Position numbers and translations under genes: made by a program. Under the pieces are notes generated by a model. That model made no database searches. It was not told the origin of the DNA and worked only from the letters and a program-made list of their open reading frames with translations. Shown piece after piece: positions 18,911 through 26,007 of a stretch of 64,000 nucleotides of DNA; the first letter of the stretch is position 1; the number at the start of each line of letters is the position of its first letter. This DNA comes from Peptococcaceae bacterium. Lineage in GTDB: Bacteria > Bacillota > Peptococcia > Peptococcales > Peptococcaceae. The stretch spans positions 1 to 64,000 of the forward strand of contig JAFQEO010000009.1 in NCBI GenBank assembly GCA_017399005.1. Reading direction: 5' to 3'.

Positions 18911-18949
18911 AAAAGGAGAGACCACACAACAATGAGGCTCTCTCCTTTT
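18911..18949. terminator. Bidirectional terminator
   Basis: AAAAGGAGAGA/TCTCTCCTTTT stem between the convergent LysR and TauE-like genes. Confidence 0.8.
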
Positions 18950-18966
18950 CCTGTTTACTATCCCGT

Positions 18967-19686
18967 TTATCCAATTGCCAGCAGAATACCGCTGATAAAT
19001 ATAATGCCATATATAAATTTCTGCATCTGTGGCAGGCTGATTCGTTTCAGCACCGCATGACCCGCTACAAATCCCAGCAGAACAAACACAACGGCTGCTG
19101 CGGCCATTTGTACACTGACCAGCGTAATAATTCCGCTCTGAATACGGAATATTACATCAAAAAGAACGCAAATCAGGAAAAACATCTGCATACTGCCCAT
19201 ATAGGTTTCTTTGCTGCTGGTAATGGCAAGAAAATAAAATGCCATAATCGGCGCCATACCAAACAGTCCTCCCAGAAGCCCTCCGGCTACGCCCCATAAA
19301 ATGCTATTCAACACTGTTGGCCGAATGTTGAGCTCTCTGGCTCCGGAAATCATATAACCGGCCCAGACTGCAAGCAGGACACCAAGTACACGCCCCCAGA
19401 TGTTGGCATCCGGTGTCATGACCAGAATCTGCACACCAATTTTAGTGGCAATAATATAACTAACCGTTACAGCCGGCAGCAGTTTCCACTGAACGTGCGC
19501 ACGATAGGTCCATGCATTCACGCCGACTACAATCACTGCCAGCAGTGATACCAGCCCTACCGCCTGAATATAATCAATAAAATGCGGCAGAACACCAAGC
19601 AGAATCACTGCAAAAGCAAAGCCGCTGACACCTTGTATAAAAGCGGCAGCAAAAGCTGTCAGTGCCAGTATCACATAAAACTCCAT
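18967..19686 (-). CDS. TauE/SafE-family membrane permease
   Basis: This 239-residue protein has about seven to eight hydrophobic helices and the family's opening segment FAAAFIQGVSGFAFAVILLG. TauE/SafE proteins are implicated in export or import of sulfite, sulfoacetate or other anions. It is the last gene of an operon with a sulfonate/nitrate-type ABC importer, 24 bases after the permease stop. A role in removing the anion released from the imported substrate is a reasonable inference. Confidence 0.85.
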   Translation of the reverse strand: MEFYVILALTAFAAAFIQGVSGFAFAVILLGVLPHFIDYIQAVGLVSLLAVIVVGVNAWTYRAHVQWKLLPAVTVSYIIATKIGVQILVMTPDANIWGRVLGVLLAVWAGYMISGARELNIRPTVLNSILWGVAGGLLGGLFGMAPIMAFYFLAITSSKETYMGSMQMFFLICVLFDVIFRIQSGIITLVSVQMAAAAVVFVLLGFVAGHAVLKRISLPQMQKFIYGIIFISGILLAIG

Positions 19687-19710
19687 TCTGTTCCCTTCTC
19701 TCCTGCCAGC

Positions 19711-20448
19711 CTATTTCCACTTGCACAATATATTCTCCAGCAAATCCACAATCCAGTACAGAACCAGCCCCAGCAGTGCCAGACCGATAATACCTGCATA
19801 CATGGCAGGATATTCACGGGTTTCCATACCGTCTAAAATAAAATATCCCAACCCGTCAAACGAAGCAAAGGTTTCTGCAAAAAACAGAATGGCAATGGCT
19901 GTGCCTAATGTGATACGCAGCGAGGTTAAAATCTGCGGCAGACAGCTTGGCAGAATCAGATGGCAGAATGTCTGCCACGGTGTGGCATTCAGTGAACGCA
20001 TAGACTGCAGACTTGCTTTTGGAATACTACTGGCCGCATCGCGGGTAACCACCACAATCTGAAAAAATACAACCAGAGCAATCAGAAAAATTTTCGGCCA
20101 GTTGCCCAGACCCATCAGCACAACAATAATCGGTAAAAATACTACTTTCGGCAACGGATACAATAAATACACCACTGGATTCAGCAATCTTCCCAGCCAT
20201 TCCACACGCCCCATGGCCAGTCCCAGCGGCACAGCCAGAACCATTGCCAGAAGGATACTGGCGAGTATACGGAATGTGCTGATTAAAAAATGCTGCCCCA
20301 TATCGCCGTAAATTAAAAATTCAAAAAAGGCTGCAAACGATGCGCCAGGTGTTGGCAAAAATGGTTTATTTAACGCCACACTCCCCAGCTGCCAAAGCGC
20401 CAGAACCATTACAAAGCCAATCAGGCCATTTAAAATTTTACTCTTCAT
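19711..20448 (-). CDS. ABC transporter permease (SsuC/TauC-like)
   Basis: This 245-residue integral membrane protein has about six helices and belongs to the binding-protein-dependent permease family of nitrate, sulfonate, taurine and pyrimidine importers. The coupling segment SLQSMRSLNATPWQTFCHLILPSCLPQ is partly typical (the usual glycine is N here: LNATPWQ). Its start overlaps the ATPase gene by 11 bases, with the ribosome site GGAGGTCATC inside that gene, so the two are translationally coupled. Confidence 0.9.
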   Translation of the reverse strand: MKSKILNGLIGFVMVLALWQLGSVALNKPFLPTPGASFAAFFEFLIYGDMGQHFLISTFRILASILLAMVLAVPLGLAMGRVEWLGRLLNPVVYLLYPLPKVVFLPIIVVLMGLGNWPKIFLIALVVFFQIVVVTRDAASSIPKASLQSMRSLNATPWQTFCHLILPSCLPQILTSLRITLGTAIAILFFAETFASFDGLGYFILDGMETREYPAMYAGIIGLALLGLVLYWIVDLLENILCKWK

Positions 20449-21193
20449 GATGACCTCCGATCCAGCTGCGCAGCTGATTGCAGTGCTGATAAAACTCTTC
20501 AGTCACACGGTAGGATGGCTGACCGCTATGTGCATTTTCCACCACACGACGCAGTTTTCCGCTGTTATCAGAAAAGACAGCAATCTTCTGCCCCAGAAAA
20601 ATTGCCTCCTCAATGTTATGAGTTACCATCACCAGAGTCAGATTCTGCTGTTCACATAATTCTAAAACAATATTCTGCATGGTTTCCCGAGTCAGTGCAT
20701 CCAGTGCAGAAAATGGCTCGTCCATCAACAGAACCTTGGGCTGAGCAATCAGTGCACGGGCAATAGCAATTCGCTGCCGCTGGCCGCCAGAAAGCTGTGC
20801 CGGAAATTTTTTTGCATGCTCCTCCAGCTGCAACTGTTTTAAAAGTTCTGCTGTACGCTGTTTTATTTCCACTTTCGACTTTTTCTGCAAAACCAGTGGA
20901 AGCGCCACATTCTGCTCCACCGTCTTCCATGGAAATAATCCGTATTCCTGCAGAATCACACTGATTTCCCCGTGCGGTTTCTGCAAAGACTGGTTCTGAT
21001 ACAGTACATCGCCAGAAACCGGTTTCTGCAAACCGGCAAGCAAATGCAGCATAGAACTCTTGCCGCATCCGGAAGAGCCAATCACAGCCCAGCGCTCTCC
21101 CTGTTCAATTTTCAGATTAATATGATCCAGAACCATCTGCACACCGCCGTCCGGTTTTTCATACTGCAGCATGGCATCTCTTAATTCCAGCAT
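20438..21193 (-). CDS. ABC transporter ATP-binding protein (SsuB/TauB-like)
   Basis: The 251-residue ATPase has Walker A GSSGCGKSS, Q-loop in VILQEYGLFPWKT, signature LSGGQRQR, Walker B VLLMDEPFSALD and switch His in MVTHNIEEA. The LFPWKT segment is characteristic of the nitrate/sulfonate/taurine subfamily. It follows the lipoprotein gene after a 111-base gap with a hairpin. Confidence 0.93.
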   Translation of the reverse strand: MLELRDAMLQYEKPDGGVQMVLDHINLKIEQGERWAVIGSSGCGKSSMLHLLAGLQKPVSGDVLYQNQSLQKPHGEISVILQEYGLFPWKTVEQNVALPLVLQKKSKVEIKQRTAELLKQLQLEEHAKKFPAQLSGGQRQRIAIARALIAQPKVLLMDEPFSALDALTRETMQNIVLELCEQQNLTLVMVTHNIEEAIFLGQKIAVFSDNSGKLRRVVENAHSGQPSYRVTEEFYQHCNQLRSWIGGHHEE

Positions 21194-21254
21194 AACGGAT
21201 ATCTCCTCGCTTGTATTTACTATGTTTTATTATAAGCACTTTATGTATAATAAT

Positions 21255-21290
21255 CAATCAGAGCAGAAATTTAAAATTCTGCTCTGATTG
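21255..21290 (-). terminator. Hairpin after the binding-protein gene (attenuating terminator)
   Basis: CAATCAGAGCAGAA pairs with TTCTGCTCTGATTG around a short AT-rich loop. It lies between the lipoprotein and ATPase genes, the same arrangement as in the amino acid transporter operon at 8 kb. Confidence 0.65.
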
Positions 21291-21304
21291 TCTGTAAAAC
21301 ATCT

Positions 21305-22291
21305 TTAGTTTTCAATAAAACTGGTATCTACCATTTCTGTATAGTCATACGCTTCATCCAGCAATCCGCGCTCTACCATCCAGTTGTTTACCTGTGCAAT
21401 ATCCTCTTCACCCGGGATACTGTCTGCGGTAAAGGTTGGCGTTGGATAGGTTTCTGCCAGAGCTTCCGGCACATTGGCACATTCTAAAGCAAATGCACGA
21501 TATTCTTCCGGATTGGCATTAATCATCTCAATGGCTTCGTTGTATGCTTCCAGCATAGCATCTACAGCTGCACGATTGCCGCTGATGGCATCGGCTGTTA
21601 CAGTTACAACTGACTGGGAAAAGTTTTTGCCCAGTTTTGTATCATCGATTACCACATTGGCACCTTCTGCAACCGCATAAGCTGCCAGAGGGTCCGGCAA
21701 AATAGCCGCATCAATTTCCTGTCCTTCCAGCAGAGTGGTAGTACGCAGCATTAAATCCGGCATATTTACAGTTGTAATGGCTGTTTTATCCAGCCCTAAT
21801 GTGATTTCATACTGTTCTACCAGATAATCCATCATGGTATTGTTGGAAATAGCCAGTGTTCTGCCTTCCAGATCTTCCGGAGCAGTGATCCCGCTTTCCG
21901 GTGCAGAGATTACCAGAAATCTGCCTTCTTCCGGAACAGCGCCTAATGCCATTGCCACAATACGCACATCCGTGCCGCCTTTCAGCGATAACGCAGTTAC
22001 AACAGGATCTGTCATCAGAGCATCCAGTTCACCGCCCTGCAGTGCAGTGGATAAATCACGGGCACTGCTGAAATTCTGCAGTTCAACAGTTACACCATGT
22101 TTTTCAAATAAACCTTCTTTTTCCGCCACATAGAACGGGAAGCTGTCATCAATACGCATTAACCCAACCGTTAACGGCTCCATCTGGTCCGCATTCTGTT
22201 CGTCAGTAACTGCACCGCTTCCACCGCAGCCGGTTAATAATACTGCCCCCATTAAGGCAGACGCCATAATTTTTTTCCAGTTGTTTTTCAT
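21305..22291 (-). CDS. ABC transporter substrate-binding lipoprotein (NMT1/SsuA-like)
   Basis: A signal peptide with the lipobox LLTGC ends at about residue 22, followed by a 300-residue binding fold of the NMT1/SsuA/nitrate type. Typical features are GLMRIDDSFPFYVAEKEGLF near the start and ALQGGELDALMTDPV. Partner permease, ATPase and a TauE-like gene follow. Possible ligands are sulfonates, nitrate-like anions or thiamine precursors; the TauE neighbour favours a sulfonate, which is inference. It has a good AAAGAGGAC site. Confidence 0.88.
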   Translation of the reverse strand: MKNNWKKIMASALMGAVLLTGCGGSGAVTDEQNADQMEPLTVGLMRIDDSFPFYVAEKEGLFEKHGVTVELQNFSSARDLSTALQGGELDALMTDPVVTALSLKGGTDVRIVAMALGAVPEEGRFLVISAPESGITAPEDLEGRTLAISNNTMMDYLVEQYEITLGLDKTAITTVNMPDLMLRTTTLLEGQEIDAAILPDPLAAYAVAEGANVVIDDTKLGKNFSQSVVTVTADAISGNRAAVDAMLEAYNEAIEMINANPEEYRAFALECANVPEALAETYPTPTFTADSIPGEEDIAQVNNWMVERGLLDEAYDYTEMVDTSFIEN

Positions 22292-22344
22292 AATTTTTTA
22301 TGTCCTCTTTCCCTTTATTTTACTTAATTATTACTAAATTATCA

Positions 22345-22468
22345 GGAACGCAGGATTTTTTTTGCGCAGAACGAGGCGGCTTTTGTTTTTTCGAGCGACG
22401 TGTACAAATGGTACACAAGGCGAGAAAAAACAAATACAACGCAGTTATGCACAAAAAAGACCAGTTCC
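22345..22468. repeat. Structured repeat element B (copy 1 of family shared with 39.2 kb)
   Basis: Nested hairpin. The apical stem is GTGTAC/GTACAC (22400-22405/22411-22416), then the internal loop GAGCGAC/AAGGCGA, then the stem TTTGTTTTTTC/GAAAAAACAAA (22382-22392/22424-22434). A second loop AGGCGGC/ACAACG follows, then an outer stem TTGCGCAgAAC/GTTaTGCACAA and a T7/A6 pair. The copy at 39114-39235 has the same loops with compensated stems. It ends 1 base before the nif3 stop codon and lies upstream of the NMT1-like lipoprotein gene. Confidence 0.85.
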
Positions 22469-22469
22469 T

Positions 22470-23579
22470 CTATTTATGCCAGTGTTTAAGATAATCCTGC
22501 TTTAACTCATCAAAGACGATTACTTCCAGTCCCTGTTTGCGTGCAAATGCCGCCAGCGCATCCACAATCATACGCTCTGTGCGCAAATGCCCGGCATCTA
22601 CTACACATAAATCCATTTCATCAGCTGCCTGTGCATCATGATAACGCATATCACCGGTTACATATACATCAGCGCCTGCTTTTTTAGCTGCCCCCATATA
22701 TGATGAACCACTGCCCCCGCAAAGCGCCACAGTTTTAATCTGACGGGACAAATCGCCATGATAGGTCATGTGGTCACAGGACAGTTTCGAAGCTGTGAAA
22801 TCTAAAAATTCCGCCAGTGACACTGCTTCTTTCAGCTGGCCGACACGACCGATGCCGCGGTCTTCACCGCCATTTTCCAGACGAAATACATCATATGCCA
22901 CTTCTTCATACGGATGCGCTTCTTCCATGGCACGAATCACAGCAGACAGCACAGCCTGCGGCACAACTGTTTCCAGACGATATTCTTCTGCATATTCCAT
23001 ACGACCGGCTTCACCGATAAATGGATTGGTATTTTCACCCGGAAGAAAGGTTCCGGTTCCTTTTGCCTGGAAAGTACAGCCGCTGTAATTGCCGATACAT
23101 CCCGCCCCGGCTTTACACATAGCCTGACGCACGATTTCCTCATAACCTGCCGGCACATATACAACCACTTTATAGCAGATGTCATGTGTGATATCTGCCA
23201 GAGGTTTCACCTGTTCCAGTTCCAGTGCCTGCGCCAGCACGTCATTTACACCGTCTTTTGCGATATCCAGATTGGTATGCGCACAGTACAGATTTACATC
23301 GTTGCGAATCAGTTTCAGCAGAGAACGACCTGTTGCCGTATCACTGTTAATCTGTTTCATCGAGCGAAAAATCAGCGGATGATGGGTCAGCAGCATGTCG
23401 ACCCCTGCTTCCACCGCAGCATTGACCGCATCCTCACCCGGCGATAAAGCAACCATAATCCGGCTGATTTCTTTGTTGCGGTCCCCCGCATGTAAACCTA
23501 CATTATCCCATTCTTCCGCATAATGCACCGGAGCCCACTGCTCCAGTAATTCTAAGAAAGACTGACACCTAATCGACAT
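22470..23579 (-). CDS. NIF3/DUF34-family dinuclear metal protein
   Basis: The 369 residues match the long Bacillota form of NIF3 (DUF34), which carries an inserted domain between two conserved halves. The N-terminal half has DNVGLHAGD and LLTHHPLIFR with metal-binding histidines; the C-terminal half has CGGSGSSYMG, VTGDMRYHDA and DAGHLRTER. Proposed activities include GTP cyclohydrolase I-like and metal-insertase roles; the true function is unsettled. It overlaps trmK by 28 bases, with a GGGGTGA site inside trmK, the usual trmK-nif3 pairing in Bacillota. Confidence 0.92.
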   Translation of the reverse strand: MSIRCQSFLELLEQWAPVHYAEEWDNVGLHAGDRNKEISRIMVALSPGEDAVNAAVEAGVDMLLTHHPLIFRSMKQINSDTATGRSLLKLIRNDVNLYCAHTNLDIAKDGVNDVLAQALELEQVKPLADITHDICYKVVVYVPAGYEEIVRQAMCKAGAGCIGNYSGCTFQAKGTGTFLPGENTNPFIGEAGRMEYAEEYRLETVVPQAVLSAVIRAMEEAHPYEEVAYDVFRLENGGEDRGIGRVGQLKEAVSLAEFLDFTASKLSCDHMTYHGDLSRQIKTVALCGGSGSSYMGAAKKAGADVYVTGDMRYHDAQAADEMDLCVVDAGHLRTERMIVDALAAFARKQGLEVIVFDELKQDYLKHWHK

Positions 23580-24265
23580 TTTATCACCCCGTTAATATCT
23601 TCCCATTTGCGCTGCAGCATTTTTTCCTTATGACGGCTTTCCTCACTGTCACTCTGTGCCAGCTGCGCCAGTACTCTCTGTGTTTTATCCCATTCCTCAC
23701 TGATATACAATCCCAGAAGCGGATGCTGTTTTTTCAGCAAATCCGGCCCCAGAAACAGTTCCACCGGTGTCATTGCCTGCAGATTTCTGCCCGGTTCCAT
23801 TGCAATAATCACTGAAAACCGGTCGTTTTCCCGGACCAGTTCCTCCTGCACGATGTGCCAGCGGTTTTTCTCAGCCCAGACTCTCACTGCCTCCGCACCA
23901 ACATTCGGCTGCAGGATAATCCGTTTCAGTTTATCTACCACCAGCGGTGCCGCATCCAGAATCTCAATCATTAAGCTGCCGCCCATGCCCGCAATGGTAA
24001 CTACATCCACTTCGCCCGGCTCAATAACCGCCAGACCGTTTCCAAGCCGTGTACCAACAATATGAGCCACCTGATAATCGGCTACATTTTTCCGGGCCAG
24101 AGCCAGCGGCTGGGCATTGATATCACAGGCAAATGCCTGCACTGCCTGTCCGGTCTGTGCCAGATAACACGGCAGGAAACCGTGGTCTGTTCCTACATCT
24201 GCCACACGAGAACCCTGCGGAACAAAATCAGCAATAGCCTGTAATCGCTGCGATAATTTAATCAT
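23552..24265 (-). CDS. trmK: tRNA (adenine(22)-N1)-methyltransferase TrmK
   Basis: This SAM-dependent enzyme methylates A22 of tRNA. The SAM-binding motif is VADVGTDHGFLPCYLA near residues 19-34, and the family's VTIAGMGGSLMIEIL and LQPN segments are present. I start it at 24265 (MIKLSQRLQAIADFVP), after GGAGGAGGATA; a longer frame would run back through the upstream regulator gene. It overlaps that regulator gene by 8 bases and nif3 by 28, so the set is one operon. Confidence 0.93.
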   Translation of the reverse strand: MIKLSQRLQAIADFVPQGSRVADVGTDHGFLPCYLAQTGQAVQAFACDINAQPLALARKNVADYQVAHIVGTRLGNGLAVIEPGEVDVVTIAGMGGSLMIEILDAAPLVVDKLKRIILQPNVGAEAVRVWAEKNRWHIVQEELVRENDRFSVIIAMEPGRNLQAMTPVELFLGPDLLKKQHPLLGLYISEEWDKTQRVLAQLAQSDSEESRHKEKMLQRKWEDINGVIKCRLGVSLS

Positions 24266-24476
24266 GCGTATCCTCCTCCTCATAAGCCAGTATGTCTGCC
24301 GGCTGGCAATCAAGCGCCTTGCAGATTTCCTCCAGTGTAGAAAACCGGATTGCTTTGGCCTTGTTATTTTTTAAAATAGACAGATTGGCCGGCGTAATTC
24401 CAATTTTTTCAGCCAGTTCACCGGACGACATTTTCCGTTTTGCCATCACAACATCCAGATTTACAACAATCGGCAT
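24258..24476 (-). CDS. XRE/Cro-type helix-turn-helix regulator
   Basis: This 72-residue DNA-binding protein consists almost only of a helix-turn-helix: MSSGELAEKIGITPANLSIL then NNKAKAIRFSTLEEICKALD. It resembles the small YozG-like regulators that often accompany DUF2975 membrane proteins, as here. The start at 24476 (MPIVVNLDVV) has AAAGGAGCG upstream. It overlaps trmK by 8 bases, tying regulator expression to trmK-nif3. Confidence 0.88.
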   Translation of the reverse strand: MPIVVNLDVVMAKRKMSSGELAEKIGITPANLSILKNNKAKAIRFSTLEEICKALDCQPADILAYEEEDTHD

Positions 24477-24534
24477 GTACACCGCTCCTTTCCGCAATAC
24501 ATTCCTGATTCAAACTTCCTGATAGTTTCCTGAA

Positions 24535-24945
24535 CTAAATCGTAAAATCATTTTCCTCTTTGATAAGAATCGCTTCCGTCAGCATATTTTTTATTACCCG
24601 GGCAAACAGACCAAGGAATCCAATAGCACCTGCTGCAAAAATCAGAATCGGCCAGATACAGCTTCCTGCCAGCAGAAATACAGCCGCAAAAAAACAGGCC
24701 CACGATACCAGCCGTAATGCAGAAGTGTTTTCTTTAGAAAATATCTGCCCTTTCTGAATGTTGTGCAGCATTTTATGCAGACCATACAATGCAAGCAGTA
24801 CCGGCACAAACACCAGATAAAACAGCGCCAGCACAGCCGGTTTCCTGTAAAAAAACGGCAGCACCACAGCAATTATCAGCCACACCGCCAGCGCAATACG
24901 AATCCACCAGGCTGTCAAAAGCAGCGATTTGGAATGATTCCACAT
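24535..24945 (-). CDS. DUF2975-like membrane protein
   Basis: This 136-residue protein has four hydrophobic helices (near residues 10-30, 38-54, 80-95 and 98-115) and the short loop QKGQIFSKENTSALR seen in DUF2975 proteins. These are usually encoded beside a small XRE regulator, as here, and may act as membrane partners of it; the function is not known. It is the first gene of the operon running to nif3. Confidence 0.75.
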   Translation of the reverse strand: MWNHSKSLLLTAWWIRIALAVWLIIAVVLPFFYRKPAVLALFYLVFVPVLLALYGLHKMLHNIQKGQIFSKENTSALRLVSWACFFAAVFLLAGSCIWPILIFAAGAIGFLGLFARVIKNMLTEAILIKEENDFTI

Positions 24946-25142
24946 AAAATCTCCCCCCGCATTCTAATTGTATCCTATTTATCATTGTAAAAGATTGATT
25001 ATTGTTTGTCAATTAATTTTTATCGAAAAACGATAAATCCATATTGTATGTGCACGAGCTGCAATACAAATTTCAGTAGTATCCGCATCTTTTTTAAAGT
25101 TTCGAATATATTAAATCAGAAAATATACAGGGAGGGATTGCT

Positions 25143-25382
25143 ATGCACCCCGAGTTAAATAATTTTCAGAAAAAAATGGATGTATGCCTGCAGGAATTTC
25201 ATCATCTACTGAGAGAATATGCCCAGCTTCGCCGGAATCATCCACAGTTGCGTGCTGAAGGCAGTAAAATTATGGAACGGTATCTGATTCGTCTGAACCA
25301 GATAATTCGGCAAGTGAGTCAGGAATACAACGACGATCTTATGCAGGGAATTTCTCTGTTAAAAATTAAAATGATGCAGTAA
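25143..25382 (+). CDS. Small helical hypothetical protein
   Basis: The 79-residue protein is predicted almost wholly helical, with a heptad-like pattern and many Gln, Glu, Arg and His residues. It has no membrane segment. The start at 25143 follows CAGGGAGGGATTGCT, a good ribosome site. I do not recognise a family. It is flanked upstream by the divergent DUF2975-like gene and downstream by a separate candidate small RNA. Confidence 0.65.
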   Translation: MHPELNNFQKKMDVCLQEFHHLLREYAQLRRNHPQLRAEGSKIMERYLIRLNQIIRQVSQEYNDDLMQGISLLKIKMMQ

Positions 25383-25410
25383 AAAATTTTAACTTTAACT
25401 GTTGTACACT

Positions 25411-25440
25411 TGTAAACACGGTGTCGAATGTGGTATACTA
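25411..25440 (+). promoter_or_regulatory. Strong extended -10 promoter
   Basis: TTGTAA and TATACT with an 18-base spacer, preceded by a TGG extended -10. It drives the candidate small RNA below. Confidence 0.65.
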
Positions 25441-25446
25441 TATGTG

Positions 25447-25552
25447 GAGATACATCTGCTTTTTGCAGTATGTAACACTTCGAACTATATACCCACTACT
25501 AGACAGAAAGAAAGTCGTTATGCTGCTGCATCGACTTTCTTTCTGTTTTTCT
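25447..25552 (+). ncRNA. Candidate small RNA
   Basis: A compact unit of about 105 bases begins just after a strong promoter. It has a first hairpin TACATCTGC-TTTTT-GCAGTATGTA (25451-25474), an unpaired stretch of about 28 bases, then a strong 15-bp terminator stem ACAGAAAGAAAGTCG/CGACTTTCTTTCTGT (25503-25517/25532-25546) and a T run. No open frame with a ribosome site fits inside. I do not recognise the RNA family. An alternative is a short attenuated leader, but no gene follows until 26008 and that gene has its own promoter. Confidence 0.5.
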
Positions 25553-25701
25553 TTTCTGTTTTTGGACAGTATCTCTTTTTTATATTCTTTTCAATCTTTT
25601 TGAGATTATGTTTCAGGATAATCATTACTGTGTCGCAGCACATTGTAATTTCAACACCCTGACAAAAATTTGATGCATACTTGTAACATTGTTATTTTTT
25701 C

Positions 25702-25731
25702 TTTACAACTTTTTATGAGTAATGGTATAAT
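25702..25731 (+). promoter_or_regulatory. Promoter of the amino acid permease gene
   Basis: TTTACA and a perfect TATAAT with an 18-base spacer lie about 277 bases upstream of the permease start, implying a long leader. Confidence 0.6.
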
Positions 25732-25737
25732 TCACAT

Positions 25738-26007
25738 GTGAATCACTCGTATAAAAGAAACTTTTAGTTAATTGACTGATTAAAAAGTAACTGCATAGCG
25801 TGATTCATTTTTCAGTTTATTAATATTCGTTAATTGTTTTTTCTTTTACTCAGCTTACAATTTATGTCAGTAAAGGAGCGTAAAAAGGGATCATGACGTA
25901 AGGCTTTGTAAAATAAAATGCATTTATAAAAACACTCACCTTAAAATTTAAGGTTTAAGGCGATTATTCCAAATTATTTTATTTCCCAAAATTGGAGGCG
26001 AAATATT
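25738..26007 (+). promoter_or_regulatory. Long structured 5' leader of the amino acid permease
   Basis: This 270-base stretch has no gene. It contains an inverted repeat TGAATCAC (25739)/GTGATTCA (25800) enclosing a smaller ACTTTTA/TTAAAAAGT hairpin, and a palindrome CCTTAAAATTTAAGG at 25939-25953. It ends in the ribosome site TTGGAGGCG. It matches no riboswitch or T-box that I recognise; a regulatory leader is inferred from length and structure. Confidence 0.4.

Noticed and set aside
25402-25662. 86-residue hydrophobic open frame
   Set aside because: It spans the promoter and terminator of the candidate small RNA, lacks a ribosome site and is biased only by poly-pyrimidine sequence.
25738-26007. 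T-box or lysine riboswitch in the permease leader
   Set aside because: No T-box TGG-containing consensus and no recognisable lysine-aptamer core.
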